This document shows, piece by piece, positions 27,022 to 35,315 of a DNA stretch of 64,000 nucleotides. Source of the stretch: Frateuria_A sp051900415 (GTDB lineage: Bacteria; Pseudomonadota; Gammaproteobacteria; Xanthomonadales; Rhodanobacteraceae); the NCBI RefSeq assembly GCF_051900415.1, contig NZ_JBHZGL010000001.1, positions 1 to 64,000 on the forward strand, given 5' to 3'. The stretch's first letter is position 1; each line of letters starts with the position of its first letter. Under the pieces are notes generated by a model, which was not told where the DNA came from, made no database searches, and saw only the letters and a list, made by a program, of their open reading frames with translations. A program made the translations under genes and the position numbers.

Positions 27022-28437
27022 ATGGCGGTAGTCAGCCCGACCTTGTGTAGCGTCAAGCAGGCCCTTTCCGGCGCCATCGAAGCCGGCAGCACCGTGACCG
27101 TGCGCGGCTGGGTGCGCACACGGCGTGATTCAAAGGCGGGCCTGTCCTTCGTCAACGTCAGCGACGGCTCCTGCTTCGACCCGATCCAGGCAGTGGCGCC
27201 GGCGACGCTCGCCAACTACGAAAGCGAGATCCGCCACCTGACCGCCGGCGCCGGCGTGATCGTCACCGGCACGCTGGTGCCCTCGCAGGGCAAGGGCCAG
27301 GCGTTCGAGATCCAGGCGACCGACGTGGAAGTCACCGGCCTGGTCGACGATCCGGAAACCTACCCGATCCAGCCCAAGCAGCACTCGATGGAGTTCCTGC
27401 GCGAGGTCGCCCACCTGCGCCCGCGCACCAACCTGTTCGGCGCGGTCACCCGCGTGCGCCACACGATGATGATGGCGATCCACCGCCACCTGACCTCCGA
27501 AGGCTTCTTCTGGATCAACACGCCGATCATCACCACCTCCGACGCCGAAGGCGCTGGCGACATGTTCCGGCTGTCCACGCTGGACCTGGCCAACCTGCCG
27601 CGCACGCCCGAGGGCAAGGTCGACTTCCGCAAGGACTTCTTCGGTCGCGAGGCGTTCCTGACGGTGTCCGGCCAGCTCAACGTCGAGGCCTACTGCCTGG
27701 CGATGAGCAAGGTCTACACCTTCGGCCCGACCTTCCGCGCGGAGAACTCCAACACGCCGCGCCACCTGGCCGAGTTCTGGATGATCGAGCCGGAGATCGC
27801 CTTCGCCGACCTCGCCGCCGACGCCGACTGCGCCGAGCGCTTCCTCAAGGCGATCTTCAAGGCCGTGCTGGACGAGCGCGCCGACGACATGGCCTTCTTC
27901 GCCGAACGCGTGGCGCCAGACGCCATCACGCGCCTGGAGAACTTCATCGCCCAGCCATTCGAGCGCATCGACTACACCGACGCGATCGAGATCCTGAAGA
28001 ACTCGGGCCAGAAGTTCGAATACCCGGTCGCCTGGGGTGTCGACCTGCAGACCGAGCACGAGCGCTACCTGGCCGAAAAGCACGTCGGTCGCCCGGTGGT
28101 GGTGATGAACTACCCCGAGGCGATCAAGGCCTTCTACATGCGCCTGAACGACGACGAGAAGACCGTCGCGGCGATGGACGTGTTGGCGCCGGGCATCGGC
28201 GAAATCATCGGCGGTGCCCAGCGCGAGGAGCGCCTGGATTATCTCGACCGACGCATGGAAAAGTTCGGCTTGGATATCGCCACCTACGGCTGGTACCGCG
28301 ACCTGCGCCGCTACGGCACCGTCCCGCACGCCGGCTTCGGACTGGGTTTCGAGCGGCTGCTGTGTTATGTGTGCGGCCTCTCCAACATCCGCGACGCGAT
28401 CCCCTACCCGCGCGCCGCCGGATCCGCTGATTTCTGA
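27022..28437 (+). CDS. asnS: asparaginyl-tRNA synthetase
   Basis: Class IIb aminoacyl-tRNA synthetase charging tRNA-Asn, 471 residues. The N-terminal OB-fold anticodon domain (GSTVTVRGWVRTRRDSK) covers about residues 15-110. The catalytic domain has motif 2 (FGPTFRAENSNTPRHLAEFWMIEPE) and motif 3 (GFGLGFERLLCYVCG). The start at 27022 is preceded by AGGAG. The lipoprotein gene begins 5 bp after its stop, so they may be cotranscribed. Confidence 0.98.
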   Translation: MAVVSPTLCSVKQALSGAIEAGSTVTVRGWVRTRRDSKAGLSFVNVSDGSCFDPIQAVAPATLANYESEIRHLTAGAGVIVTGTLVPSQGKGQAFEIQATDVEVTGLVDDPETYPIQPKQHSMEFLREVAHLRPRTNLFGAVTRVRHTMMMAIHRHLTSEGFFWINTPIITTSDAEGAGDMFRLSTLDLANLPRTPEGKVDFRKDFFGREAFLTVSGQLNVEAYCLAMSKVYTFGPTFRAENSNTPRHLAEFWMIEPEIAFADLAADADCAERFLKAIFKAVLDERADDMAFFAERVAPDAITRLENFIAQPFERIDYTDAIEILKNSGQKFEYPVAWGVDLQTEHERYLAEKHVGRPVVVMNYPEAIKAFYMRLNDDEKTVAAMDVLAPGIGEIIGGAQREERLDYLDRRMEKFGLDIATYGWYRDLRRYGTVPHAGFGLGFERLLCYVCGLSNIRDAIPYPRAAGSADF

Positions 28438-28442
28438 TTGCC

Positions 28443-29234
28443 ATGCTCCGTCGCCTTCCGCTGACATTCCTGCTGGTCGCCCTCACCCTGCTGCTTGGCG
28501 CATGCCACGGCGTCAAGGTGCTGGTGCCGCCGAACCTGCGCGCGCCGACGGACACCGGCAATGCGCTGGAGCAGGCCAAGCTGCAGTTGCAGAAGGCCAC
28601 GCCCTGCTGCGGCAGCTTCGCCGATTTTTCGTATCTGACGCCGCTGCCGTGGCGTCCGAAGAAATTCGAGCTGGGTCCCGGCAGCATGGTGGCCAGCCTC
28701 AATGGCGTGCGCAGCTATTTCCTCGCTTTCCGCCTGCCTGCCGACGCCAAGTTGCCCTACCGGGTGGCGCTGAAGTCCGAATTGAACGGCCGCTGGCTGC
28801 ACTCGAGCTACCTGTTCGCGCCGACTACGGTGCTGCTCGATGCCGCGTTCCAGCCGATCGACTCGCAGGACATCCAGTTGTGCGAATACATGGGTTGGAG
28901 CAGCGCCACCACCGGCGCCTTCGGCCAGCTCAAGGTGACCAGCGACAAGGCACGCTACCTGGTCGTCTACAGCTCGGCCGACCAGCAGGCCGGCGACACC
29001 TACTGGGAGCAGTCGCCGGCCACGTTCTCGGCCGAGGCGCCGGTGCGGATGACCTCCAACGGCAGCTTCCGCATTCCGCACGGGCCTGACGGCACGGTCT
29101 GGATCGGCATGATGAACGAGAGCTACGCCAAGGCCGTGGAAAACGGCATCTGCGACAAGGCGCCGGAAGGCAAGGGCCTGCTCAACACGCTGCGCACCGC
29201 CCTGCCCACGCACTGGAGCAAGAGCGGCACGTGA
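28443..29234 (+). CDS. lipoprotein, possibly MalM-like
   Basis: Predicted lipoprotein of 263 residues: hydrophobic leader and lipobox LLLGAC (Cys near residue 20). The mature part has CCGSFADFSYLTPLPW, a strand-rich middle with LFAPTTVLLDAAFQP, and a C-terminal half with Gly/Ser-rich turns. The pattern of CCxxFxxFxYxPL followed by FAPxVLxLD resembles the MalM family of periplasmic proteins, but I am not certain. It follows asnS and overlaps the next gene by 4 bp (GTGA), so the two are likely translated together. Confidence 0.7.
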   Translation: MLRRLPLTFLLVALTLLLGACHGVKVLVPPNLRAPTDTGNALEQAKLQLQKATPCCGSFADFSYLTPLPWRPKKFELGPGSMVASLNGVRSYFLAFRLPADAKLPYRVALKSELNGRWLHSSYLFAPTTVLLDAAFQPIDSQDIQLCEYMGWSSATTGAFGQLKVTSDKARYLVVYSSADQQAGDTYWEQSPATFSAEAPVRMTSNGSFRIPHGPDGTVWIGMMNESYAKAVENGICDKAPEGKGLLNTLRTALPTHWSKSGT

Positions 29235-29563
29235 ACTCCCTCGTCGCACTCTACCTGCTGCTCCTGACCGGCGGCATCGCCTGCTTCGTGCTGTATTACC
29301 TGGCGCAGTACCGCATCGCGCGGCTGCTACGCGAGCGTCACCCGCAGCAATGGAAGATCATCGCCGAACCGGACCAGGGGCGACCCAGCACGGTGCGCAC
29401 CTGGATGCGCATGCAGCACGTGCTGCGCTCCTCGCAGCCGCGCCTGCCGGAACTGCTGCAGGACGATGCGATCACCCGCTGGTTCGGCCTGTGGCGGGTG
29501 GCGCCGTGGCTGGCCTGGGGCTGCTGGTTCGCCGCGATGTTCCTGCAGTGGAAGGCGCGCTGA
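29231..29563 (+). CDS. small two-helix membrane protein
   Basis: 110-residue membrane protein with an N-terminal helix (about 4-24) and a C-terminal helix (about 88-106), with a basic, Arg-rich loop between them. The GTG start overlaps the previous stop. Size and topology are like the UspB family, but I see no signature residues that prove it. Function unknown. Confidence 0.6.
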   Translation: MNSLVALYLLLLTGGIACFVLYYLAQYRIARLLRERHPQQWKIIAEPDQGRPSTVRTWMRMQHVLRSSQPRLPELLQDDAITRWFGLWRVAPWLAWGCWFAAMFLQWKAR

Positions 29564-29577
29564 ACACAGCTGCACTT

Positions 29578-29612
29578 GCTGTAGGAGCACGCTTGCGGGC
29601 GATGTTCTTTCC
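29578..29612. repeat. single REP-like copy
   Basis: TGTAGGAGCACGCTTGCGGG core followed by CGATGTTCTTT. Related to the pairs at 30481-30568 and 49306-49380, here without a facing partner. Confidence 0.55.
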
Positions 29613-29671
29613 AAAGCCGGCGGGAGACAACATCACCCGCGAGGCAGTGCTCGTCTACAAGGAGGCATTCG

Positions 29672-30460
29672 ATGCAACTGGATCTATCAGGTCGCCACGC
29701 GCTTGTCTGCGGCGCCTCGCAGGGCATCGGCCGCGCCAGTGCCATCGAGCTGGCCGAACTCGGTGCCACCATCACCCTGCTCTCGCGCTCGCCCGGTCCG
29801 TTGGAGGAACTGGCTGGCCAGTTGCCGCGCCCGCGCGAACAGGAACACCGCTGGCAGGCGGTCGACATGCTCGACACCACGCGCCTGCAGGGCGTGGTCA
29901 CCGACGTGGCCGCATCCGGCCCCGTGCACATCCTGGTCAACAACACTGGCGGCCCGCCCGGCGGCCCGGCGCACACCGCCGATCCGGCTGCCTTCGAGGC
30001 GGCGTTCCGCCAGCACCTGCTCGCCGGCCAGGCGATGGTGCAGGCCCTGCTTCCGGGCATGCGCGAGGCCGGCTATGGGCGCATCGTCAACGTCATCTCC
30101 ACTTCGGTGAAGGAACCGATCCCGAACCTGGGCGTGTCCAACACCGTGCGTGCGGCGGTCGCCGCATGGGCCAAGACGCTTTCCGGTGAACTGGCCGCCG
30201 ACGGCATCACGGTCAACAACGTGCTGCCGGGCTACACCCGCACCGGCCGGCTGGACAGCCTGCTCGGCACGCAGGCGAAGAACAGCGGGCGCAGCGAAAA
30301 CGGCATCGCGCGCGACCTGATGAGCACCATCCCGGCGCGGCGCTTCGGTGAGCCGGCTGAGGTCGCCGCCGTCATCGCCTTCCTTTGCACGCCCGCTGCC
30401 GCCTACGTCAACGGCGTGAGTGTCGCCGTCGACGGTGGCCGTACCCGCGCGCTGAGCTAA
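29672..30460 (+). CDS. SDR-family oxidoreductase, atypical active site
   Basis: Short-chain dehydrogenase/reductase fold, 262 residues. The cofactor loop is CGASQGIGRASAIELAELG, and the NNTGGPPGG motif replaces the usual NNAG. The C-terminal VNGVSVAVDGG is typical. The catalytic YxxxK is not present: at that place the sequence reads LGVSNTVRAAVAAWAKTL, as in a known FabG-like SDR subgroup lacking the Tyr. A true redox role is therefore uncertain. AAGGAGG precedes the start. It lies directly before the aldehyde dehydrogenase, with only a REP pair between. Confidence 0.85.
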   Translation: MQLDLSGRHALVCGASQGIGRASAIELAELGATITLLSRSPGPLEELAGQLPRPREQEHRWQAVDMLDTTRLQGVVTDVAASGPVHILVNNTGGPPGGPAHTADPAAFEAAFRQHLLAGQAMVQALLPGMREAGYGRIVNVISTSVKEPIPNLGVSNTVRAAVAAWAKTLSGELAADGITVNNVLPGYTRTGRLDSLLGTQAKNSGRSENGIARDLMSTIPARRFGEPAEVAAVIAFLCTPAAAYVNGVSVAVDGGRTRALS

Positions 30461-30480
30461 GCCCCCAACACACGCCCCGT

Positions 30481-30568
30481 TGTAGAAACCCGCTCGCGGG
30501 CGATGTTTTTGCCCCGATCCACGAGAGCCCGCAGCATCGCCCGCATGCGGGCTCCTGCAACGAACCAG
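30481..30568. repeat. REP-like inverted pair
   Basis: Facing copies of GTAGAAACCCGCTCGCGGGCGATG and CATCGCCCGCATGCGGGCTCC with a ~30 bp spacer, between the SDR and aldehyde dehydrogenase genes. Confidence 0.65.
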
Positions 30569-30630
30569 CGGGTCGCGACATACGCCGCCGTCCGGTGCAT
30601 TCCCGGCCCCCAGGTCGTAAGCTTGTCCGG

Positions 30631-32097
30631 ATGCCTACCCTGCGCCTCGCCAACCTGATCGACGGCCGTCTGGTGGCCCCGCGTGCGGACCGCTGGCTCG
30701 ACGTCCACGAACCGGCCACCGGCCAAGTTTTCGCAACCTGTCCCGACTCCGTCGCCAACGACGTGGCCGATGCCGTGGCCGCGGCGCGACGCGTCGCACC
30801 GGCGTGGGCGCACACGCCCGTCGAGCAACGTGCGGGCCTGCTGAACCGCCTGGCCGACCTGATCGAGCGTGACCTTGAAGCCTTCGCCGCGCTCGAGTCC
30901 CGCGACAGTGGCAAGCCACTCGCGCTGGCGCGCAACCTGGACATCCCGCGCGCGATCAGCAACCTGCGCTACTTCGCCGCCGCGGTGCAGGGATGGGAGA
31001 GCCAGTCGCACGCCATGGTGCTGGGCCAGCCGGATATCGGCGCGGTCAACTACACGCTGCGCCAGCCGCTGGGCGTGGTCGGCTGCATCAGCCCGTGGAA
31101 CCTGCCGCTGTACCTGTTCACCTGGAAGATCGCCCCGGCGCTCGCCGCCGGCAATGCGGTCGTGGCCAAGCCCTCGGAAGTCACGCCCTGCACCGCGGCG
31201 CGACTGGGCGAGCTCAGCATCGAAGCCGGCTTCCCACCCGGCGTGCTCAACATCGTGCAGGGCCGCGGTCCAGACGTGGGCCAACCGCTGGTCGAACACC
31301 CCGACGTCAAGGCGATCTCCTTCACCGGCAGCACCGCGACTGGTGCGTCGATCGCCGCCGCCGCGGCGCCGCGCTTCAAGAAGATATCGCTTGAGATGGG
31401 TGGCAAGAACCCGGCCATCGTGTTCGACGATGCGGACCTCTCCGACGCCAACCTGGACACCATCGTGCGCTCGGGCTTCGCCAACCAGGGCGAAATATGC
31501 CTTTGCGGCTCGCGCCTGCTGGTCCAGCGGTCGATCTACGAGCGCTTCCGAGAACGCTACCTGGCACGTGTGCAGCAACTGGTCGTGGGCGACCCGGAAG
31601 AGCCCTCCACGAATCTCGGCGCACTGGTCTCCCGGCCGCATTTCGACAAGGTGATGGGGTGCATCGCCCAGGCCCGGACCGACGGCGCCACCGTGCTTTG
31701 CGGGGGCGAAGCGATGCACCTGTCCGGACGTTGCGCCAACGGGTGGTTCGTCGCGCCCACCGTGATCGAGGGGCTGCCCAACGCGTCGACCACCAACCAG
31801 TCCGAGATCTTCGGGCCGGTGGTCAGCCTGATCCCGTTCGAGGACGAGGCCGAAGCCATCGCACTGGCCAACGACAGCCGCTATGGCCTGGCCGCCTCGG
31901 TGTGGACGCAGGACCTTTCCCGCGCCCACCGCGTCGCCGCCGCGCTCGACTTCGGCATCGTCTGGACCAACTGCTGGCTGCTGCGCGACCTGCGCACGCC
32001 GTTCGGCGGCGTGAAGCAGTCGGGCCTGGGCCGCGAAGGCGGCACCGAGGCGCTGGCCTTCTTCACCGAGCCGAAGAACATCTGTATCCGCTACTGA
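30631..32097 (+). CDS. aldehyde dehydrogenase, 2-aminomuconate semialdehyde type
   Basis: NAD-dependent aldehyde dehydrogenase of 488 residues. Seen: the cofactor stretch ISPWNLPLYLFTWKIAPALAAGN and FTGSTATG, the general-base Glu in LEMGGKNPAIVFDDAD and the nucleophile Cys in NQGEICLCGSRLLV. The C-terminal half has FGPVVSLIPFEDEAEA and FGGVKQSGLGREGG. The overall pattern fits the 2-hydroxymuconate/2-aminomuconate semialdehyde dehydrogenase group (AmnC/NbaE/DmpC). The RidA-type protein two genes on supports a 2-aminomuconate route. Exact substrate is inferred. Confidence 0.88.
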   Translation: MPTLRLANLIDGRLVAPRADRWLDVHEPATGQVFATCPDSVANDVADAVAAARRVAPAWAHTPVEQRAGLLNRLADLIERDLEAFAALESRDSGKPLALARNLDIPRAISNLRYFAAAVQGWESQSHAMVLGQPDIGAVNYTLRQPLGVVGCISPWNLPLYLFTWKIAPALAAGNAVVAKPSEVTPCTAARLGELSIEAGFPPGVLNIVQGRGPDVGQPLVEHPDVKAISFTGSTATGASIAAAAAPRFKKISLEMGGKNPAIVFDDADLSDANLDTIVRSGFANQGEICLCGSRLLVQRSIYERFRERYLARVQQLVVGDPEEPSTNLGALVSRPHFDKVMGCIAQARTDGATVLCGGEAMHLSGRCANGWFVAPTVIEGLPNASTTNQSEIFGPVVSLIPFEDEAEAIALANDSRYGLAASVWTQDLSRAHRVAAALDFGIVWTNCWLLRDLRTPFGGVKQSGLGREGGTEALAFFTEPKNICIRY

Positions 32098-32109
32098 TCT
32101 GGAAAAACC

Positions 32110-32778
32110 ATGCCGCACACCTTGAAGGACCTGCTCGCCAACAACCGCCGCTGGGCCGCCAGCGTCACCGCCTCCGACCCGGACTTCTTCGAGCAGCTCT
32201 CGCAGCAGCAGGCGCCCAAGTACCTGTGGATCGGCTGCTCCGACTCGCGCGTGCCCGCCACGCAGATCGTCGACCTGCCGCCGGGCGAGATCTTCGTCCA
32301 CCGCAATGTGGCCAACGTGGTCGTGCATACCGACCTCAACGCGCTGAGCACCATCCAGTTCGCGGTCGACGTGCTCAAGGTCGAGCACATCCTGGTCGTC
32401 GGCCACTACGGCTGCGGCGGCGTAGGCGCGGTGCTGCGCAAGGACCGGCTCGGCCTGATCGACAACTGGCTGCGCCACGTCAAGGACGTCGCCTTCAAGC
32501 ACGAGGCCTCGCTGCAGCCGCAGGTGCCCTTCACCGAGCGGCATGAGCGCCTGTGCGAACTCAACGCCATCGAGCAGGCGCTCAATGTTTGCGGCACCAG
32601 CATCGTGCAGGACGCCTGGGAGCGCGGCCAGAAGCTCACCGTGCACGCCTGGATCTACGGCCTGACCGACGGCCACATGCACGACCTGGGGCTGATCGTC
32701 ACCGATCGCGAAAGCATGGCCGAGGCCTACCGCAAGGCGCTCGACGGCCTGGCCGAGCGCTGGCAGTCGAAGTCGTGA
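32110..32778 (+). CDS. can: beta-class carbonic anhydrase
   Basis: Zinc enzyme interconverting CO2 and bicarbonate, 222 residues, matching E. coli Can length. Zinc ligands are seen as Cys and Asp in GCSDSRVPA and as His-Cys in VVGHYGCGGVGAVL. The stretch FVHRNVANVV is also typical. It starts 12 bp after the aldehyde dehydrogenase stop and ends in a GTGA overlap with the RidA gene. It is thus placed inside the catabolic operon. Confidence 0.95.
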   Translation: MPHTLKDLLANNRRWAASVTASDPDFFEQLSQQQAPKYLWIGCSDSRVPATQIVDLPPGEIFVHRNVANVVVHTDLNALSTIQFAVDVLKVEHILVVGHYGCGGVGAVLRKDRLGLIDNWLRHVKDVAFKHEASLQPQVPFTERHERLCELNAIEQALNVCGTSIVQDAWERGQKLTVHAWIYGLTDGHMHDLGLIVTDRESMAEAYRKALDGLAERWQSKS

Positions 32779-33200
32779 GCGAAGGCATCCGCACGGAGGC
32801 GGCGCCGGCACCGGTCGGCGCCTACCCGCACGCGCGGCGGGTCGGCAACCTGCTGTTCCTTTCCGGTGTCGGCCCGCGGGAGCCGGGCACCAACCGCGTG
32901 CCGGGCAACGTCCATGAGCACGACGGCAGCCTCGCCGCCTACGACATCGAGGCGCAGTGCCGGCAGGTGTTCGCCAACGTGCGCGCAGTGCTGGAAGCCA
33001 GCGGCGCGCGCTGGGAAGACCTGGTCGACGTGACCGTGTTCCTCACCGACATGGCACGCGATTTCCCGGTCTACAACAAGCTCTACGCCGAGTATTTCGC
33101 CGGCGCCGACGCCTGCCGCACCACCGTGGGCATCGATGCCCTGCCGACGCCGATCGCGATCGAGCTCAAGTGCATCGCAGCGCTGCCCGCGGACCGCTGA
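32775..33200 (+). CDS. RidA-family protein, likely 2-aminomuconate deaminase
   Basis: RidA/YjgF-fold protein of 141 residues. Typical stretches: APVGAYPHARRVGNLLFLSGVG at the N-terminus, DIEAQCRQVFANVRAVLEASG in the middle and TTVGIDALPTPIAIELKCIA at the end. The GAYPHARR opening and the neighbouring aldehyde dehydrogenase fit the AmnD/NbaF 2-aminomuconate deaminase branch. The usual RidA Arg that binds 2-aminoacrylate carboxylate lies in a modified context (ACRTTVG). GTG start overlapping the carbonic anhydrase stop indicates coupled translation. Confidence 0.85.
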   Translation: MSEGIRTEAAPAPVGAYPHARRVGNLLFLSGVGPREPGTNRVPGNVHEHDGSLAAYDIEAQCRQVFANVRAVLEASGARWEDLVDVTVFLTDMARDFPVYNKLYAEYFAGADACRTTVGIDALPTPIAIELKCIAALPADR

Positions 33201-33202
33201 AA

Positions 33203-33233
33203 CAAAAGACCCCGCCGGCGAAGCCGGCGGGGC
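33203..33233 (-). terminator. strong hairpin, terminator of minus-strand gene
   Basis: CCCCGCCGGC/GCCGGCGGGG stem. On the minus strand it is followed by TCTTTTGTTT, so it best serves the small His-rich gene at 33255; it may also stop the forward operon. Confidence 0.75.
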
Positions 33234-33254
33234 CAATGAGGTGATACGACCGGC

Positions 33255-33452
33255 TTACTTGCCGGCAGCCGGCTTTTCCGCCGTCTTCTTCATCGCCTTG
33301 TGGGCGTGATGGTGGTGGGTCATGGCCTTCTTCGGGGCCGCGGCCGCCTGCTCGGTCTTGGTCGCAGCCTTGGGAGCAGCGTCCTGGGCCAGCACAACAC
33401 CGGAAAGGGCCACACCCGCCACGAGCAGGGAAGCGATCACGAGCTTACGCAT
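33255..33452 (-). CDS. small exported His/Lys-rich protein
   Basis: 65-residue protein with a signal peptide (MRKLVIASLLVAGVALSGVVLA). The mature part is Ala/Lys-rich with a central HHHHAHKAMKK cluster, so metal binding is possible. GAGG lies 8 bp before the start. It has its own terminator. I know no named family; function unknown. Confidence 0.65.
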   Translation of the reverse strand: MRKLVIASLLVAGVALSGVVLAQDAAPKAATKTEQAAAAPKKAMTHHHHAHKAMKKTAEKPAAGK

Positions 33453-33640
33453 AAGGAAACCTCGGAACTGTTCAAGGAGCCGCGGACCCGGCCGGAACCC
33501 GGCATCGCGGGCGGCGCGGCGAAGGCACGATGCGGCGCGCGACGGATACGGCAACTGAACATCGCGGGCCTCGACACGCACGCCGATCGCGCCCGGCCCT
33601 TGACTTGCGACGGCCGGTTTACCGTACGAAGGAACTTGCG

Positions 33641-34109
33641 TCAGGCCAGGCAGGCGCGCAGCAGCGGCTCGATCGCGGCACGCAGCACCGCAGCCTTGCC
33701 TTCGTCCCACGCGAAGCTCTCTTCATCCATGTAATTGTGCTGGGTCATTTCCAGCTGCACCGCGTCGACGCCTTCGTTTGGCCGTCCATACTGCCGCGTG
33801 ATGTAACCGCCCTTGAAGCGCCCGTTCACCGCGAAATCGAAGCGGTCCTGTGCGCGCAACACGTCCTCCAGCCGCTGCTGCAGCGACGGCGAGCAGCTCG
33901 CGCCATCGGCGGTGCCGAGGTTGAGATCGGGCAGCAGGCCATGGAACAGCATCGGCACGCGGCTGCGGATCAAATGCCCTTCCCACAGCACCACGCGACC
34001 ATGCATCTGGCGCAGTCTCGCAAGTTCCTGCTGGAGCGCGGCATGGTAGGGACGCCAGTATTCGTTCACGCGGCGTTGAACTTCAGGCTCGTCCGGCTCC
34101 TCACTGTAT
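33641..34109 (-). pseudogene. truncated second copy of N-formylglutamate amidohydrolase 3' end
   Basis: 469 bp nearly identical to 35640-36108. It codes for the last ~142 residues of the amidohydrolase with a single residue change (Ser to Leu in EGHSIRSR), while most base differences are at third positions. The 5' half of the gene is absent; similarity stops at 34109. There is no start codon of its own with a ribosome site, so I call it a displaced 3' fragment. Confidence 0.88.
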
Positions 34110-34435
34110 GCGCCGGCCTAGCCATCGCCTTCGATTGCAGCACCCAGAACAACGCTTTAGCGGGGGGACGCTCCCTAGCTCGGGGCTCTTTTTACTAGGG
34201 CTCGCCAAAGAAGGAGCTCGTTCAGGCACTACCGCGGACCAAACCCGCGAGCAACACACGGTGCATCGCCGCTGGCGACGTGGGCCAGACAGCCCCGTCG
34301 ACGCTTCGTGCAAGACGACTCATACCGGCCGGCGCTCGCCCAGGCGACCTAGCGAACTTACTTCAGTCTACGGATCTAATCCCCAAGCCCCTTAATCCTC
34401 TGCTTCCGCATCAACCATGTCGTCACACGCTCTTT
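34110..34435. other. non-coding accessory DNA
   Basis: 326 bp between the displaced amidohydrolase fragment and the orphan exported protein. No reading frame has a credible ribosome site or protein-like composition. Base composition differs from the flanks. Confidence 0.5.
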
Positions 34436-34774
34436 CTACCTGTTATAGATTTCACTAACAAAGGACTTTCCATCGCTAGTAATGACGTAAGTAACGGACC
34501 AACGACCAGGAGTTCCTCCGTAGACGGGATCCTCGTCACCTCTAACCAGAAGAATTGTTACTTCAATATTCTCCGCCGTACGATTAAAAAATATTTTGTA
34601 TTTTTTTACTTTTGGCATTTCCGATTTGTACCGCGTCAGCGCAATACCAATGGCGCCCGAAACATCTTCACTTAGCTCGCAACCATCCGCATCGCAACTG
34701 ACCTGCGCACATGCAGTTCGGCCCAGGCCAAGTGCAATAATAAAAATAGCAACGATTCCAAGCCTGCCTAACAT
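34436..34774 (-). CDS. small exported orphan protein
   Basis: 112-residue protein with a clear signal peptide (MLGRLGIVAIFIIALGLGRTACA). The mature part starts QVSCDADGCELSED, with two Cys that may form a disulfide, and ends VTYVITSDGKSFVSEIYNR. It reads as a small alpha/beta domain. The gene is AT-richer than its neighbours, and a perfect AAGGAGGT ribosome site overlaps the end of the upstream RHS-remnant frame. That close coupling after an RHS tail is the usual place of an immunity gene, but no family match is seen. Confidence 0.65.
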   Translation of the reverse strand: MLGRLGIVAIFIIALGLGRTACAQVSCDADGCELSEDVSGAIGIALTRYKSEMPKVKKYKIFFNRTAENIEVTILLVRGDEDPVYGGTPGRWSVTYVITSDGKSFVSEIYNR

Positions 34775-34777
34775 GGG

Positions 34778-35315
34778 TTACCTCCTTGGAGTATGGCTAT
34801 CGCCGTTCTCATGCCGCCTGTTCCAATCCTCCATCTGACGTTGACACCGTTCGGTACAAGGAGGGGAAGGCAACAAGTCGGAGATGTATATTTCGGACGT
34901 GCCTGACGTAGTGCCATCCGTTGAGTAATACCTCCCGGACGGAGTAGACAAGTACGACATTCCATGTGGCCAAGTGTTCCGCGCGGCCTTAGCTCGAACT
35001 AGATCATTCCGAGAAAAATGATCGCTTCCAAAACTGTCCCGGCGGGGGTCAGATGTCCTAATAATTGCAGAAGCGGACCGGACCCGCTGGCGCTGACGTC
35101 CACCTCTTCGAACGACAAAGCACCGTCATACAGGTTGATGCTTTCGCCAAAGGGGTGCTCGCCGAGGGGTTGGATTTCCTCGTTGACCCGTATGAGCTTC
35201 CTGTATTCCTCTTCCGGTTTTACCGGAGCGGCTTGCGCGTCAAGGCATGCGACGCCACGGCGCACACAAAAGCCAAGCACAGACGACCTAACCTTCCCTG
35301 TGGACAACGCGACAT
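34778..35315 (-). pseudogene. decayed RHS-repeat protein remnant
   Basis: Start at ATG 35315 (GAGGAG ribosome site) gives a signal peptide (LCLAFVCAVASHA). A shift of frame then leads into the RHS N-terminal signature: EEYRKLIRVNEEIQPLGEHP and then FGESINLYDGALSFEEVDVS. That frame stops at 34999. One extra base in a TTTTT run near 35012 would restore a tail reading SRNDLVRAKAARNTWPHGMS through to a TAA at 34778. The large RHS core, normally hundreds of residues, is missing. So this is an N-terminal stub joined to a short tail, broken by two apparent frameshifts, or by sequencing errors. Confidence 0.65.

Noticed and set aside
29231..29563. Naming the two-helix protein as UspB.
   Set aside because: Length and topology fit, but no diagnostic residues can be matched with confidence.
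34101..34395. Short overlapping frames on both strands between the hutG fragment and the orphan gene.
   Set aside because: No ribosome site, biased composition, and no similarity that I recognise; treated as non-coding.
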